Shown: in pieces, positions 25,071-33,028 of the stretch
How positions within the stretch are numbered: position 1 is the first letter of the stretch
How the letters are laid out: each line of letters begins with the position of its first letter
Assembly: GCF_014656215.1 (NCBI RefSeq)
Contig: NZ_BNBZ01000038.1
Span: forward strand, 1 to 64,000
Length of the DNA stretch: 64,000 bases
Direction of reading: 5' to 3'
Origin: Streptomyces zaomyceticus
GTDB taxonomy: Bacteria; Actinomycetota; Actinomycetes; Streptomycetales; Streptomycetaceae
Program-made: the position numbers and the translations under genes
Notes under the pieces: model-generated
What the model was told of the DNA's origin: nothing
Database searches by the model: none
What the model saw: the letters and a program-made list of their open reading frames with translations, nothing else

Positions 25071-26099
25071 ATGACCGCTCGACAGGTGACCATCGAGGAC
25101 GTCGCACGCGCGGCGGGAGTCTCCCGCCAGACCGTCTCCAACGCCCTCAACGCCCCCCACCGGCTGCGCACCACCACCCTCGCCCGGGTCACCGCCGCCA
25201 TCGACGAACTCGGCTACCAGCCCGATCAGTCGGCCCGCAGTCTGCGAACCGGCACCCGCAAGGTCATCGGCTATCCGGCTCCCGCCGACAACCCCGCCGA
25301 TCCGAACCCCCTGATGGGCGGCTTCCTCCAGGCACTGGTGAGCGCGGCGGACGCCGTCGGCCACCGCATCCTGCTGTTCCGCTGCGATCCCCAGCAGGGC
25401 GCCGCGGCGGTCGCCAAGTCCTTCCAGGGGCTGATCGCGGCCCGCCAGGTCGACGGGTTCGTCCTCTCCGACGTGGTGCACGACGACCCCCGCGTCGACG
25501 TGCTCTCGGAGGCCGGCTTCCCGTTCGCCGCCTTCGGCCGCACCGCGCCCGGCCGCCCGCAGAACTGGGTGGACATCGACTCGGCCGCCGCCACCGCCGC
25601 CCTGGTCGGCCTCCTGCTGGAGCAGGGCCACCGAAGGATCTGTTACGTGAACTCCGCCGCCTCGCTGCCGTGGCTCGCCGACCGGCGGGCCGGCATGCAG
25701 CAGGCCGCGGCCGCGGCACCCGAGGGCGCCTTCGAGGTCGGCGTTCCCGACGACGACCCGGCCGCGCTCTCCCGGGCGCTGCAGCGCTTCCTCACCGGCC
25801 CCGACCGCCCGACCGCCCTGGTGTGCGCGAACGACTGGCTCGCCCTCGCCGCCTACCATGCCGTCCGTGCGGCCGGTCTCACCGTGGGAACCGACATCGC
25901 CGTCGCCGGCTTCAACGACATGCCGCACTGCACACTGATACAGCCCGCCCTGACCAGCGTGCGCCTGCCCCTGTCCGGCATCGCCCACGCCCTGGTCACC
26001 CGGCTGATCACCGCCGTCGAGGACCCCGCCGCCACTCCCACCGGCGGTCTGCTGCTCCCGGCGGAGCCGGTCGTACGGGCCAGCACACCGGCGCGGTAG
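25071..26099 (+). CDS. LacI family transcriptional regulator
   Basis: A 342-residue repressor with the LacI helix-turn-helix and hinge (VTIEDVARAAGVSRQTVSNALN, about residues 6-27) and a sugar-sensing periplasmic-binding domain. It lies downstream of the sugar importer and alpha-galactosidase on the same strand and is the natural candidate for binding the palindrome at 18636-18645. The inducer is probably an alpha-galactoside or a product of the GH36 enzyme. Confidence 0.9.
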   Translation: MTARQVTIEDVARAAGVSRQTVSNALNAPHRLRTTTLARVTAAIDELGYQPDQSARSLRTGTRKVIGYPAPADNPADPNPLMGGFLQALVSAADAVGHRILLFRCDPQQGAAAVAKSFQGLIAARQVDGFVLSDVVHDDPRVDVLSEAGFPFAAFGRTAPGRPQNWVDIDSAAATAALVGLLLEQGHRRICYVNSAASLPWLADRRAGMQQAAAAAPEGAFEVGVPDDDPAALSRALQRFLTGPDRPTALVCANDWLALAAYHAVRAAGLTVGTDIAVAGFNDMPHCTLIQPALTSVRLPLSGIAHALVTRLITAVEDPAATPTGGLLLPAEPVVRASTPAR

Positions 26100-26133
26100 C
26101 GGCGCGGGGCGGGCGAGAGCCGGAAGAGACCCC

Positions 26134-26814
26134 CTAGCCTTCGGCCGGGCCCTCGGTCTTGGCCCACAGGGAGCGGACGTGTCCCAGGTGTCGGGTCATG
26201 CACGCCTCCGCGCCCTCGGCGTCGCCCGCGAGCATCAGGTCGAGGAGTTCCACGTGCTCCTCGGCCGACGGGACGAGGTCGCCCCTCTCGTCCAGGGCGG
26301 TGAGCCCGTACAGGCGCGAGCGCTTGCGCAGATCGCCGACGGTCTCGACCAGCCGCTCGTTGCCCGCGAGGCCGAGGAGGGTCAGGTGGAAGAGCCGGTC
26401 GGCCTCCAGGTAACCGATGAGGTCGTGCTCGCGGGCGGCGCGGACGATCTCCAGCGCCACCGGCCGCAGCGCCTCCAGGTCCTCGCGGGCGGCGGACCGG
26501 GTGACGCGGCCGACCGTCGGGATCTCGATGAGCGCGCGGATCTCGGTGAACTGGTCGAGGTCGCGTTCGTCGACCTCGGTGACCCGGAACCCCTTGTTGC
26601 GGACGGGCTCGACCAGCCCTTCCCGGGCCAGGTCGAGCATCGCCTCGCGCACGGGAGTGGCGGAGATCCCGAAGTCCTCGGCCAGGGTGGGGGCCGAGTA
26701 CACCACGCCCGGCCGCAGCTCGCCGGAGATCAGGGCGGCCCGCAGCGCGTGGGCGACCTGGTCGCGTAGCCGCTCGCGGGAAGCGTTCAGGTCGCGGTGG
26801 GTCAGGTGCCCCAT
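26134..26814 (-). CDS. GntR/FadR-subfamily regulator with FCD domain
   Basis: A 226-residue regulator with a winged helix (about residues 15-80; APTLAEDFGISATPVREAMLDLAREGLVEP) and an all-helical FCD ligand domain (about 90-215). This subgroup typically senses carboxylic acids and amino-acid breakdown products. It lies 47 bp after the semialdehyde dehydrogenase gene, so it is probably the last gene of the hydroxyproline operon. It is the best candidate to bind the AT-rich sites upstream of the peptide importer, the collagenase and the dehydrogenase genes. The ATG at 26814 lacks a strong ribosome site, so a start a few codons upstream is possible. Confidence 0.88.
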   Translation of the reverse strand: MGHLTHRDLNASRERLRDQVAHALRAALISGELRPGVVYSAPTLAEDFGISATPVREAMLDLAREGLVEPVRNKGFRVTEVDERDLDQFTEIRALIEIPTVGRVTRSAAREDLEALRPVALEIVRAAREHDLIGYLEADRLFHLTLLGLAGNERLVETVGDLRKRSRLYGLTALDERGDLVPSAEEHVELLDLMLAGDAEGAEACMTRHLGHVRSLWAKTEGPAEG

Positions 26815-26861
26815 GGCGGTGGTGATCCCTTCGGTTCGTTCTGCGTCACCACCGTACGATG

Positions 26862-28259
26862 TCACGTCGCGGCGCCCGCGGGGGCCAGTGTGTACGTCCG
26901 GGAGGACGTGTAGAAGTCGAGGGCCGCCCTGCCCTGCTCGCGCGGGCCGTGGCCGGACTGCTTGGCCCCGCCGAACGGCAGGTGGAAGTCGACGCCGGTG
27001 GACGGGGCGTTGATCCGGATCATGCCGGTGTCGACCAGGTCGAGTCCGTACAGGGCGGTGTCGAGGTCGGCGGTGTGGACCGAGGTGACGAGGCCGTACG
27101 GCACGGAGTTGGTGATCCGTACCGCGTGGTCGAGGTCGTCGGCGGGGAGCAGGGCGGCGACGGGCCCGAAGACCTCCTCGTTGAGCAGCCGGTGCCCCGG
27201 CGGAACCTTCTCGACCAGGGTGGGGGCCGCGTACCAGCCGGGGGTCGCCGGGACGGTGGCACCGGCGAGGGCGGAGAGCCCCTGCCAGGACTCGGCCACC
27301 CGCTCGCGCGCGCTCTCGTGGACGAGCGGCCCGCACACCGTCTCCGGGTCGGCCGGGTCGCCGACCCGGACCGCCCGGAAGGCCTCGGAGAGCGCCTCGC
27401 GCAGAGGGTCGAGCGCGGCACCGACCGCGACGATCCGGCTGGTGGCGGTGCACTTCTGGCCCGCGAACCCGGCCACGGCGGCGGCGATGTGGGCGGCCGC
27501 CCGGCCGATGTCCGCGTCGGGCAGGACGATCGCGGCGTTCAGGCCGCCCATCTCGGCCTGCGCCGGGATGCCCCGCGCGGTCGCCGCGCGGACGACCGCC
27601 CGCCCCACCGGGGTCGAGCCGGTGAAGGAGACCGCGTCCGCGGCGGAGACGAGGGCATTGCCCTCGGTGGGGCCGCCCGGCAGGACGGTGAACACCTTCT
27701 CCGGCAGGGCCTCTCGGACGATCTCGGCGAGCCGCTGGGCGCACGCGGTGGCCTCGGGGGCCGGTTTGAGGACGACCGCGTTGCCGACGGCGAGTGCCGG
27801 GGCGGCCTTCCAGCTCGGGATGGCGAAGGGGAAGTTCCAGGGTGTGACGAGCCCGGCCACGCCGTGGGGACGGCGCCGGGTCAGGAGCAGCCCGGGGCCC
27901 GCGGCGGTCTCGTGGACGGCGCCGGCGGGCTCGTAGGGCGCCTGGGCGTAGTAGCGCCAGATGGCGACGGTGCGCGCGACCTCGGCCCTGGCCTCGGCGA
28001 GGGGCTTGCCGACCTCGCGTACGGCGAGGGCGGCGAGCTCGGCGGCGGCGGTCTCCAGAGCGGCGGTGACGGCGGCGAGAGCGGCCGAGCGGGCGACGGC
28101 GCCGGCGCGCAGCCAGCCCGGCTGGGCGGCCCGGGCCCGCTCGACGGCGTCGGCGGCCGCGAAGGCGCCCGGGGTCCGGAGGCGTACGAGCACGTCGGAA
28201 GGGTCGGCGGGGTTGCGGGAGACGAGGGTGGTCACGTCGGTGGTCATGTCGGTGGTCAT
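26862..28259 (-). CDS. Aldehyde dehydrogenase, probably alpha-ketoglutarate semialdehyde dehydrogenase
   Basis: A 465-residue NAD(P)-dependent aldehyde dehydrogenase. Catalytic residues are Cys270 (GQKC), Glu236 (EMGG) and Asn142 (TPWNFPF). A conserved EEVFGPV segment lies near residue 360. In the known hydroxyproline pathway the last step oxidises alpha-ketoglutarate semialdehyde to alpha-ketoglutarate, and its position between the DapA-like deaminase and the GntR regulator fits that role. Other semialdehydes remain possible on sequence alone. The ATG at 28259 has GGAGG nine bases upstream. Confidence 0.85.
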   Translation of the reverse strand: MTTDMTTDVTTLVSRNPADPSDVLVRLRTPGAFAAADAVERARAAQPGWLRAGAVARSAALAAVTAALETAAAELAALAVREVGKPLAEARAEVARTVAIWRYYAQAPYEPAGAVHETAAGPGLLLTRRRPHGVAGLVTPWNFPFAIPSWKAAPALAVGNAVVLKPAPEATACAQRLAEIVREALPEKVFTVLPGGPTEGNALVSAADAVSFTGSTPVGRAVVRAATARGIPAQAEMGGLNAAIVLPDADIGRAAAHIAAAVAGFAGQKCTATSRIVAVGAALDPLREALSEAFRAVRVGDPADPETVCGPLVHESARERVAESWQGLSALAGATVPATPGWYAAPTLVEKVPPGHRLLNEEVFGPVAALLPADDLDHAVRITNSVPYGLVTSVHTADLDTALYGLDLVDTGMIRINAPSTGVDFHLPFGGAKQSGHGPREQGRAALDFYTSSRTYTLAPAGAAT

Positions 28260-28796
28260 GGGAGGAAACCTCCGGGGTGGGGTCGTTGACGAGTTCGGGG
28301 TCGAGCGGGAGCCGGCCCCACGGGCGGCGTCGCGCGGCGTCGCGTCGGACGGCGTCGCGTCGGGCCGTGCGCACACCGGTCCCGGCTGCGCGTGCGGCCG
28401 GTGGCCGAGCCGGTCGGTGGGCGAGCCGGCCGGTGGTCGAGCCGGCCCGTGGGCGAGCCGGCCGGTGGTCGAGTCGGCCCGTGGTCAAGTCGGTCGGTGG
28501 GCGACCGGGCCGGTGGCCGGGGCCGCCCCCGGCCACCGGTGGCCGCCCGGCGGTGACTGTCCCGGCGGTGGCGTCCCGGCGGTGGCCGGAGCGGTGACAG
28601 GGCCGGCGTCCGGGCAGGTCGGCCAGGCCGGTGTGCGGGGCGGCGTCCGGGCAGGTTGGCCAGGCCGGTGTGCGGGGCGGCGTCCGGGACGGTGGCGTCC
28701 CGGCGGTTGCCGGACCGGCCTCCGGGCCCGTCCCCGGGCCGGTGGTCCGACGGCGACTCCCGTGCTGCTCCCGGTGGCGGACCGGCGGCAGTGCCG
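28260..28796. repeat. Repeat-rich 537-bp spacer within the hydroxyproline gene group
   Basis: No gene is apparent. From about 28390 to 28520 a degenerate unit of 15 to 18 bp resembling GAGCCGGCCGGTGGTC recurs about eight times. At 28608-28681 there are two tandem 37-bp copies (28608-28644 and 28645-28681) differing at one base, and a third copy starts at 28682. The spacer separates the deaminase gene from the dehydrogenase gene and contains no AT-rich operator like those found elsewhere in this locus. Confidence 0.75.
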
Positions 28797-29705
28797 TCAG
28801 TGGCGGCCGTCGGCGAGGGCCTTCTCGGTGGCGGTCCGTACGGCGGTCTCGGTCGCGCCCGTGAGCGGGAGGCGCGGGGGCCGGGTGGGGCCGCCCCGGC
28901 GGCCGGCGATGTCCATCGACAGCTTGATGCACTGGACGAACTCGACCTTGGAGTCCCAGCGCAGCAGGGAGTGCAGCGAGGAGTAGAGCGACCGGGCTGC
29001 GGCCAGGTCGCCCGCCACGGCGGACCGGTACAGCTCGACGGAGCTCGCGGGGAGGGCGTTGGGGTAGCCGGCGATCCAGCCGACCGCACCGGCCACGGCC
29101 AGTTCGAGCAGGACGTCGTCGGCTCCGATCAGCAGGTCGAGTTCCGGGGCGAGTTCGGCGATCTCGTAGGCCCTGCGGACGTCGCCGCTGAACTCCTTCA
29201 CCGCGACGACGGCGCCGTCGGCGTGCAGCTTCGCCAGCAGGCCGGGGACGAGGTCGACCTTGGTGTCGATGGGGTTGTTGTACGCGACGACCGGGATGCC
29301 GACCCCGGCCACCTCGGCGTAGTGGGCGCGGACGGAGCGCTCGTCGGCGCGGTACGCGTTGGGCGGCAGGAGCAGGACGGAGCCGCAGCCGGCCTCGGCC
29401 GCCTGCTCGGCCCAGCGGCGGGATTCGGCGCTGCCGTACGCGGCGACGCCCGGCATGACCCGGGCGCCGTCGCCCGCGGCCTCGACGGCGGTGCGGACGA
29501 CCCGGGCGCGCTCGTCGGCGGTGAGGGTCTGGTACTCGCCGAGGGAGCCGTTGGGGACGACGCCGTCGCAGCCGTTGGCGATCAGCCAGGCCACGTGCTC
29601 GGCGTAGGCGTCGTAGTCGACGGAGAGGTCGTCCCGGAACGGCAGGGTGGTGGCGACCATGATGCCTCGCCAGGGACGGTCGGTGGTCCAGGAGGTGGCG
29701 TTCAT
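28797..29705 (-). CDS. DapA-family lyase, probable 1-pyrroline-4-hydroxy-2-carboxylate deaminase
   Basis: A 302-residue (beta/alpha)8 enzyme of the dihydrodipicolinate synthase/N-acetylneuraminate lyase family. The Schiff-base lysine is Lys170 (VAVKEFSGD) and the conserved Tyr is Tyr142 (AYNNP). GSLGEY (about residues 53-58) forms the carboxylate-binding loop. In hydroxyproline catabolism a family member deaminates 1-pyrroline-4-hydroxy-2-carboxylate to alpha-ketoglutarate semialdehyde. Genes for the steps before and after flank it, which supports this over true dihydrodipicolinate synthase. A promoter-like site with an operator-like sequence lies 16 bp upstream of the ATG. Confidence 0.85.
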   Translation of the reverse strand: MNATSWTTDRPWRGIMVATTLPFRDDLSVDYDAYAEHVAWLIANGCDGVVPNGSLGEYQTLTADERARVVRTAVEAAGDGARVMPGVAAYGSAESRRWAEQAAEAGCGSVLLLPPNAYRADERSVRAHYAEVAGVGIPVVAYNNPIDTKVDLVPGLLAKLHADGAVVAVKEFSGDVRRAYEIAELAPELDLLIGADDVLLELAVAGAVGWIAGYPNALPASSVELYRSAVAGDLAAARSLYSSLHSLLRWDSKVEFVQCIKLSMDIAGRRGGPTRPPRLPLTGATETAVRTATEKALADGRH

Positions 29706-29720
29706 CGCGACAGCCTTTCA

Positions 29721-29750
29721 GTAAAGTGTGACATTTTATGAGAGCGCAAG
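29721..29750 (-). promoter_or_regulatory. Promoter and operator-like site before the DapA-like gene
   Basis: On the minus strand TTGCGC (29750-29745) and TTTACT lie 18 bp apart. The spacer contains AAATGTCACACTTTAC, which resembles the TTTCACATTAC core in the importer and collagenase promoters. It is an AT-rich island in very GC-rich DNA. Confidence 0.5.
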
Positions 29751-29779
29751 AGCGCCCAGCAGGGCTCTCTTCCGGGTTG

Positions 29780-31294
29780 CTACGTCGAGGAGTCGACGGA
29801 CCGATCCGTCGCCCCGTCGAGCGCGGCCAGCGTCGACAGCGGGACGGGGACGGCGAGCGGGCGGCGTTCGGGGGACGGTTCGGGGGTGGCTCCACCGGCC
29901 GCGAGACATGCCACGGCCGTGCCGCACATCCGCCCCTGGCACCACCCCATACCGGCCCGGGTGAGGAGTTTGACGGTCCGGGCGTCGCGTGCGCCGAGCT
30001 CGGCGACCGCTTCGCGGACCCGGCCCGCCGGGACCTCCTCGCAGCGGCACACGTCCGTGTCGTCGGTCAGCCACCCGGACCATCCGGGGCCGGGGGCGTG
30101 CGCGGCGGACATGACGTCGGCGAAGGCGCGCATACGGTCCCGGCGCCGCCGGAGCCCGGCGACCGGGCCGGCGCCGCCGGGGCGGCCCAGCAGCCGTGCG
30201 GCCACCGCCCGTCCCGCCAACTCGCCTTCTGTGCGGGCGAGTTCGGCGCCGCCGACTCCCCCGGTCTCGCCCGCGGCCCACAGACCGGGCACCGAGCTCT
30301 CCTGGAGCCCGTCCAGGGCCAGGCCCAGCGTGCCGTCGGGCAGCGCGCGGGTGGCGCAGCCGACCCCCGTGGCCAACTCGATCTGGGGCACGAGGCCGTG
30401 ACCGACGGCGACCGCGTCGCACGCGATCCGGCGACCCGTCCCCGGCACGGGTCGCCAGTCGCGGTCCAGGCGGCTGACCGTGACGGCCTCCACCCGGTCG
30501 GTGCCGTGCACCTCGGTCACCGCCCGGCGGAGCCGTACCGGCACCCGGTGGCGAGCCAGCGCGGCCCCGTGGACGAGGGCCTCGACCGCCTTGTGGGGAT
30601 TGGCGAGGAGCGCCCGGGGGCTGCGCGCGTACCGCAGGTACCCCGCCGCCTCGACCACCGCCGGCACCCGCGCGCCCGCCGAGGAGAGCGACGCGGCGAC
30701 GGCGAGCAGCAGCGGGCCGCTGCCGGCCACGACGACGCGCCGGCCGGGCAGGACGAGTCCGGACTTGAGCATGGCCTGCGCTCCCCCGGCGCCCACGACT
30801 CCCGGCAGGGTCCAGCCGGGAAAGGGCAGTTGGCGCTCGTGGGCACCGGTGGCGAGAAGGAGGGCGCGGGCCCGGATCCGGACGGGCGCGCCGTCGCATC
30901 CGTCCGGGCCGGTGAGGGCGTGCACGGTCCAGGTCCCGTCGGCCTCCTTGGCGACGGACCACACATGATGTCCGGCCAGGTGGTCGACGCCGCTCTCCGC
31001 GAGGCGCCGACGCAGACCGGTGAAGGCGGACCAGTCGTGGTGGAGGGCCTCGGGCCGTACGGCGCCGAGGGCGGGGGCCGGGTGCCGGTAGTACTGCCCG
31101 CCGGACTGCGGCGAGGAGTCCAGCAGGGCCACGGCGAGGCCGAGTTCGGACGCGGTGACGGCACCGGCGAGTCCGGCGGAGCCGGCGCCGACGACCGCGA
31201 GGTCGTAGGGCGCGCCGGAGTGCCGGTCCGTGTCCGGCCCGGGGGCCGCGGCGGCCCCTGCCTCGTTGTTCGGTTCAGACGGCGAGGCGGTCAT
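29780..31294 (-). CDS. NAD(P)/FAD-dependent oxidoreductase, alpha subunit of a D-hydroxyproline dehydrogenase
   Basis: A 504-residue flavoprotein. It has an N-terminal FAD-binding VVGAGSAGLAG motif (about residues 34-44), a second dinucleotide-binding GSGPLLLAV segment (about 170), the AAGETGGVGGAELA motif (about 335), and a C-terminal BFD-like [2Fe-2S] domain with CRCEE and CQGRMCG. This architecture is that of the alpha subunit of heteromeric amine/opine/D-hydroxyproline dehydrogenases (HcnB/OoxA-like). The ATG at 31294 overlaps the end of the small iron-sulfur gene by 20 bp, and the DAO-type subunit lies upstream, giving all three subunits in order. Confidence 0.82.
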   Translation of the reverse strand: MTASPSEPNNEAGAAAAPGPDTDRHSGAPYDLAVVGAGSAGLAGAVTASELGLAVALLDSSPQSGGQYYRHPAPALGAVRPEALHHDWSAFTGLRRRLAESGVDHLAGHHVWSVAKEADGTWTVHALTGPDGCDGAPVRIRARALLLATGAHERQLPFPGWTLPGVVGAGGAQAMLKSGLVLPGRRVVVAGSGPLLLAVAASLSSAGARVPAVVEAAGYLRYARSPRALLANPHKAVEALVHGAALARHRVPVRLRRAVTEVHGTDRVEAVTVSRLDRDWRPVPGTGRRIACDAVAVGHGLVPQIELATGVGCATRALPDGTLGLALDGLQESSVPGLWAAGETGGVGGAELARTEGELAGRAVAARLLGRPGGAGPVAGLRRRRDRMRAFADVMSAAHAPGPGWSGWLTDDTDVCRCEEVPAGRVREAVAELGARDARTVKLLTRAGMGWCQGRMCGTAVACLAAGGATPEPSPERRPLAVPVPLSTLAALDGATDRSVDSST

Positions 31295-31589
31295 GGCCGT
31301 GCCCTTCCTGGGTGGTGATCGCGTCGCCGGGGCGCGCGGGGACCAGACAGGCGCGGCGGTTGGGCTCTCCGTTGACGGTGGCGAGGCAGTCGTAGCACTG
31401 CCCGATGCCGCAGAACGCGCCGCGCGGCCGGCCTCCGTCCCGGGTCGTCCGCCAGGCCAGGATGCCCGCACCCCACAGGGCGGCGGCGAGGGTCTGGCCG
31501 GGCAGTGCGGGGACGCTCCGGCCGTCGAAGGTGATCTCGAACGGCGGATCGGGCTCTGCCCCGACCAGGCCTTGGGGGGTGCGGGCCAC
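31275..31589 (-). CDS. [2Fe-2S] gamma subunit of a D-hydroxyproline dehydrogenase
   Basis: A 104-residue ferredoxin-like protein. Cys60, Cys65, Cys68 and Cys81 form a CX4CX2CX12C pattern (FCGIGQCYDC), typical of HcnA/SoxA-like small subunits. It is expected to carry electrons between the two flavin subunits. The GTG at 31589 has GAGGAGGG three bases upstream. It lies 32 bp after the beta subunit and overlaps the alpha subunit. Confidence 0.85.
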   Translation of the reverse strand: MARTPQGLVGAEPDPPFEITFDGRSVPALPGQTLAAALWGAGILAWRTTRDGGRPRGAFCGIGQCYDCLATVNGEPNRRACLVPARPGDAITTQEGHGHDRLAV

Positions 31590-31621
31590 GGGCCCTCCTC
31601 TCGTGACGATGGGTGCGCGTC

Positions 31622-32779
31622 TCAGGACGCGGTGGCGTCGAAGCGTTCGGGCCGGAACGGGTGGAGGTCGAGGGGAGGTTCGCCGCCGGTCATACAGGCC
31701 GCGACGATCTGTCCGGTCACCGGCGCGAGGCCGATTCCCGCGCCCTCGTGTCCGCAGGCGTGCAGCAGTCCGGGGACCCGGGGGTCGGGGCCGATGGCGG
31801 GCAGATGATCGGGCAGATAGGGGCGGAAGCCGGGGTAGGTGCGGATCGCGCGTACGGCACCGAGGACGGGGAACAGGGCGGTGGCTCCGGCGGCGAGCCG
31901 GCGGAGGACCTCCGTGGAGAGCGTCCGGTCGAAGCCGACGCGCTCGCGGCTGGCGCCGATGAGGACGGGCCCGGCGGGGGTTCCCTCGACGACGGCCGAG
32001 GTCTGGAGCGCGGCGGAGCCGCTGGCCACGTCGGCCACGTAGTCGGCGGCGTACACCTTGTGGCGGACGACGCGCGGCAGGGGTTCGGTGACGAGGACGA
32101 AGCCGCGGCGGGGCAGGACGGGCAGCTGGACCCCGGCGAGTTCGGCGACGGCGCCGCCCCAGGTGCCGGCGGCGTTCACCACGTACGGGGCGTGGAGTTC
32201 ACGGGTGGCGGTCCGCACACCGCGGACCGCTCCGCCCGCGCCGGTGAGGAGGCCGATGACCTCCTCGCCCGGCGCGAGACGGACCCGGTCGCCGGCGGCG
32301 TGGAGCAGCCGCGCGGCGGCGTGGGCGGGCATCACCTGGGCGTCCTGGGGGTAGTGGAAGCCGCCGGTGAGGCCCGGTGCGAGGTGGGGCTCCAGGTCGT
32401 GGAGCCGGTCACCGGACACCTCGTGCGCGACGACACCCGCTTTCTCCTGGCGGGCCGCGAACTCCCGCAGGGCGTCGAGCCCCGTCCCCCCGGAGGCGAC
32501 GACGAGGCCGCCCTTGGCCTCGTACTCGACGGCCGGCGGGAGCCTGTCGGCGAGTTCGGTCCACATCGCGGTGGAGAGGAGCGCGAGCTGGAGTTCGGGG
32601 CCGGGCTCCTTGTCGGAGACCAGGAGGTTGCCCTCGCCCGCTCCGGTCGTGCCGCCCGCGACGTATCCGCGGTCGACGACGGTGACGGAGAGGCCGGCGA
32701 GGGCCGCGTAGTGGGCGCAGGCCGCGCCGACCACGCCGGCGCCGATGACGATGACGTCCGAGGTTTCTCTCGTGGGCAC
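31622..32779 (-). CDS. FAD-dependent (DAO family) beta subunit of a D-hydroxyproline dehydrogenase
   Basis: A 385-residue flavoprotein of the D-amino-acid oxidase/DadA family. An N-terminal VIVIGAGVVGAACA motif (about residues 9-22) is followed by AGGTTGAGEGNLL (flavin-binding loop, about 41-53) and a C-terminal HACGHEGAGIGLAPVTG segment (about 341). It is the likely substrate-oxidising subunit, converting cis-4-hydroxy-D-proline to the pyrroline. The GTG start lies four bases after a TATTAC -10-like box, so the transcript may be leaderless. It heads the minus-strand operon that runs through the iron-sulfur and alpha subunits. Confidence 0.82.
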   Translation of the reverse strand: MPTRETSDVIVIGAGVVGAACAHYAALAGLSVTVVDRGYVAGGTTGAGEGNLLVSDKEPGPELQLALLSTAMWTELADRLPPAVEYEAKGGLVVASGGTGLDALREFAARQEKAGVVAHEVSGDRLHDLEPHLAPGLTGGFHYPQDAQVMPAHAAARLLHAAGDRVRLAPGEEVIGLLTGAGGAVRGVRTATRELHAPYVVNAAGTWGGAVAELAGVQLPVLPRRGFVLVTEPLPRVVRHKVYAADYVADVASGSAALQTSAVVEGTPAGPVLIGASRERVGFDRTLSTEVLRRLAAGATALFPVLGAVRAIRTYPGFRPYLPDHLPAIGPDPRVPGLLHACGHEGAGIGLAPVTGQIVAACMTGGEPPLDLHPFRPERFDATAS

Positions 32780-32783
32780 GGCA

Positions 32784-32814
32784 GTAATATTTCACATTGC
32801 ACTGCGCCTGCCAA
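32784..32814 (-). promoter_or_regulatory. Promoter/operator-like site before the dehydrogenase operon
   Basis: On the minus strand TTGGCA is followed after 19 bp by TATTAC, and the spacer contains GTGCAATGTGAAA. The flanks GTGCAAT and ATTAC are shared with the importer and collagenase promoters, but with seven instead of five bases between them. Confidence 0.5.
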
Positions 32815-32943
32815 GACCCCGCGGAGACCCCACCGAGGCCCCCGCCGAGATCCCTGCCGGGATCCGCCGGCAAGATCCATCACCCTCACCGGCCCACCTT
32901 CGCAGACTTCCGGACACGGATGGGTAACGGCGTTCCCGATGCC

Positions 32944-32974
32944 TTGTCAGTGCAATTTCACATTACTATGTTAC
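32944..32974 (+). promoter_or_regulatory. Importer promoter, identical over 31 bp to the collagenase promoter
   Basis: TTGTCA (32944-32949) and TATGTT (32967-32972) are separated by 17 bp. The AT-rich spacer contains TGCAATTTCACATTAC. The whole 31 bp recurs without mismatch at 43273-43303 on the other strand, upstream of the collagenase. The ATG of the binding-protein gene is 54 bp downstream. Confidence 0.8.
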
Positions 32975-33028
32975 CGGTCACATTCCAGCCGCCCTTCGGC
33001 TGTCCGACTGCTCCCCGGAGTGACCCGC

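Noticed and set aside
28797..29705. DapA-like gene as lysine-pathway dihydrodipicolinate synthase
   Set aside because: No other lysine genes are near, and its neighbours are those of hydroxyproline breakdown, so the catabolic deaminase is the better call.
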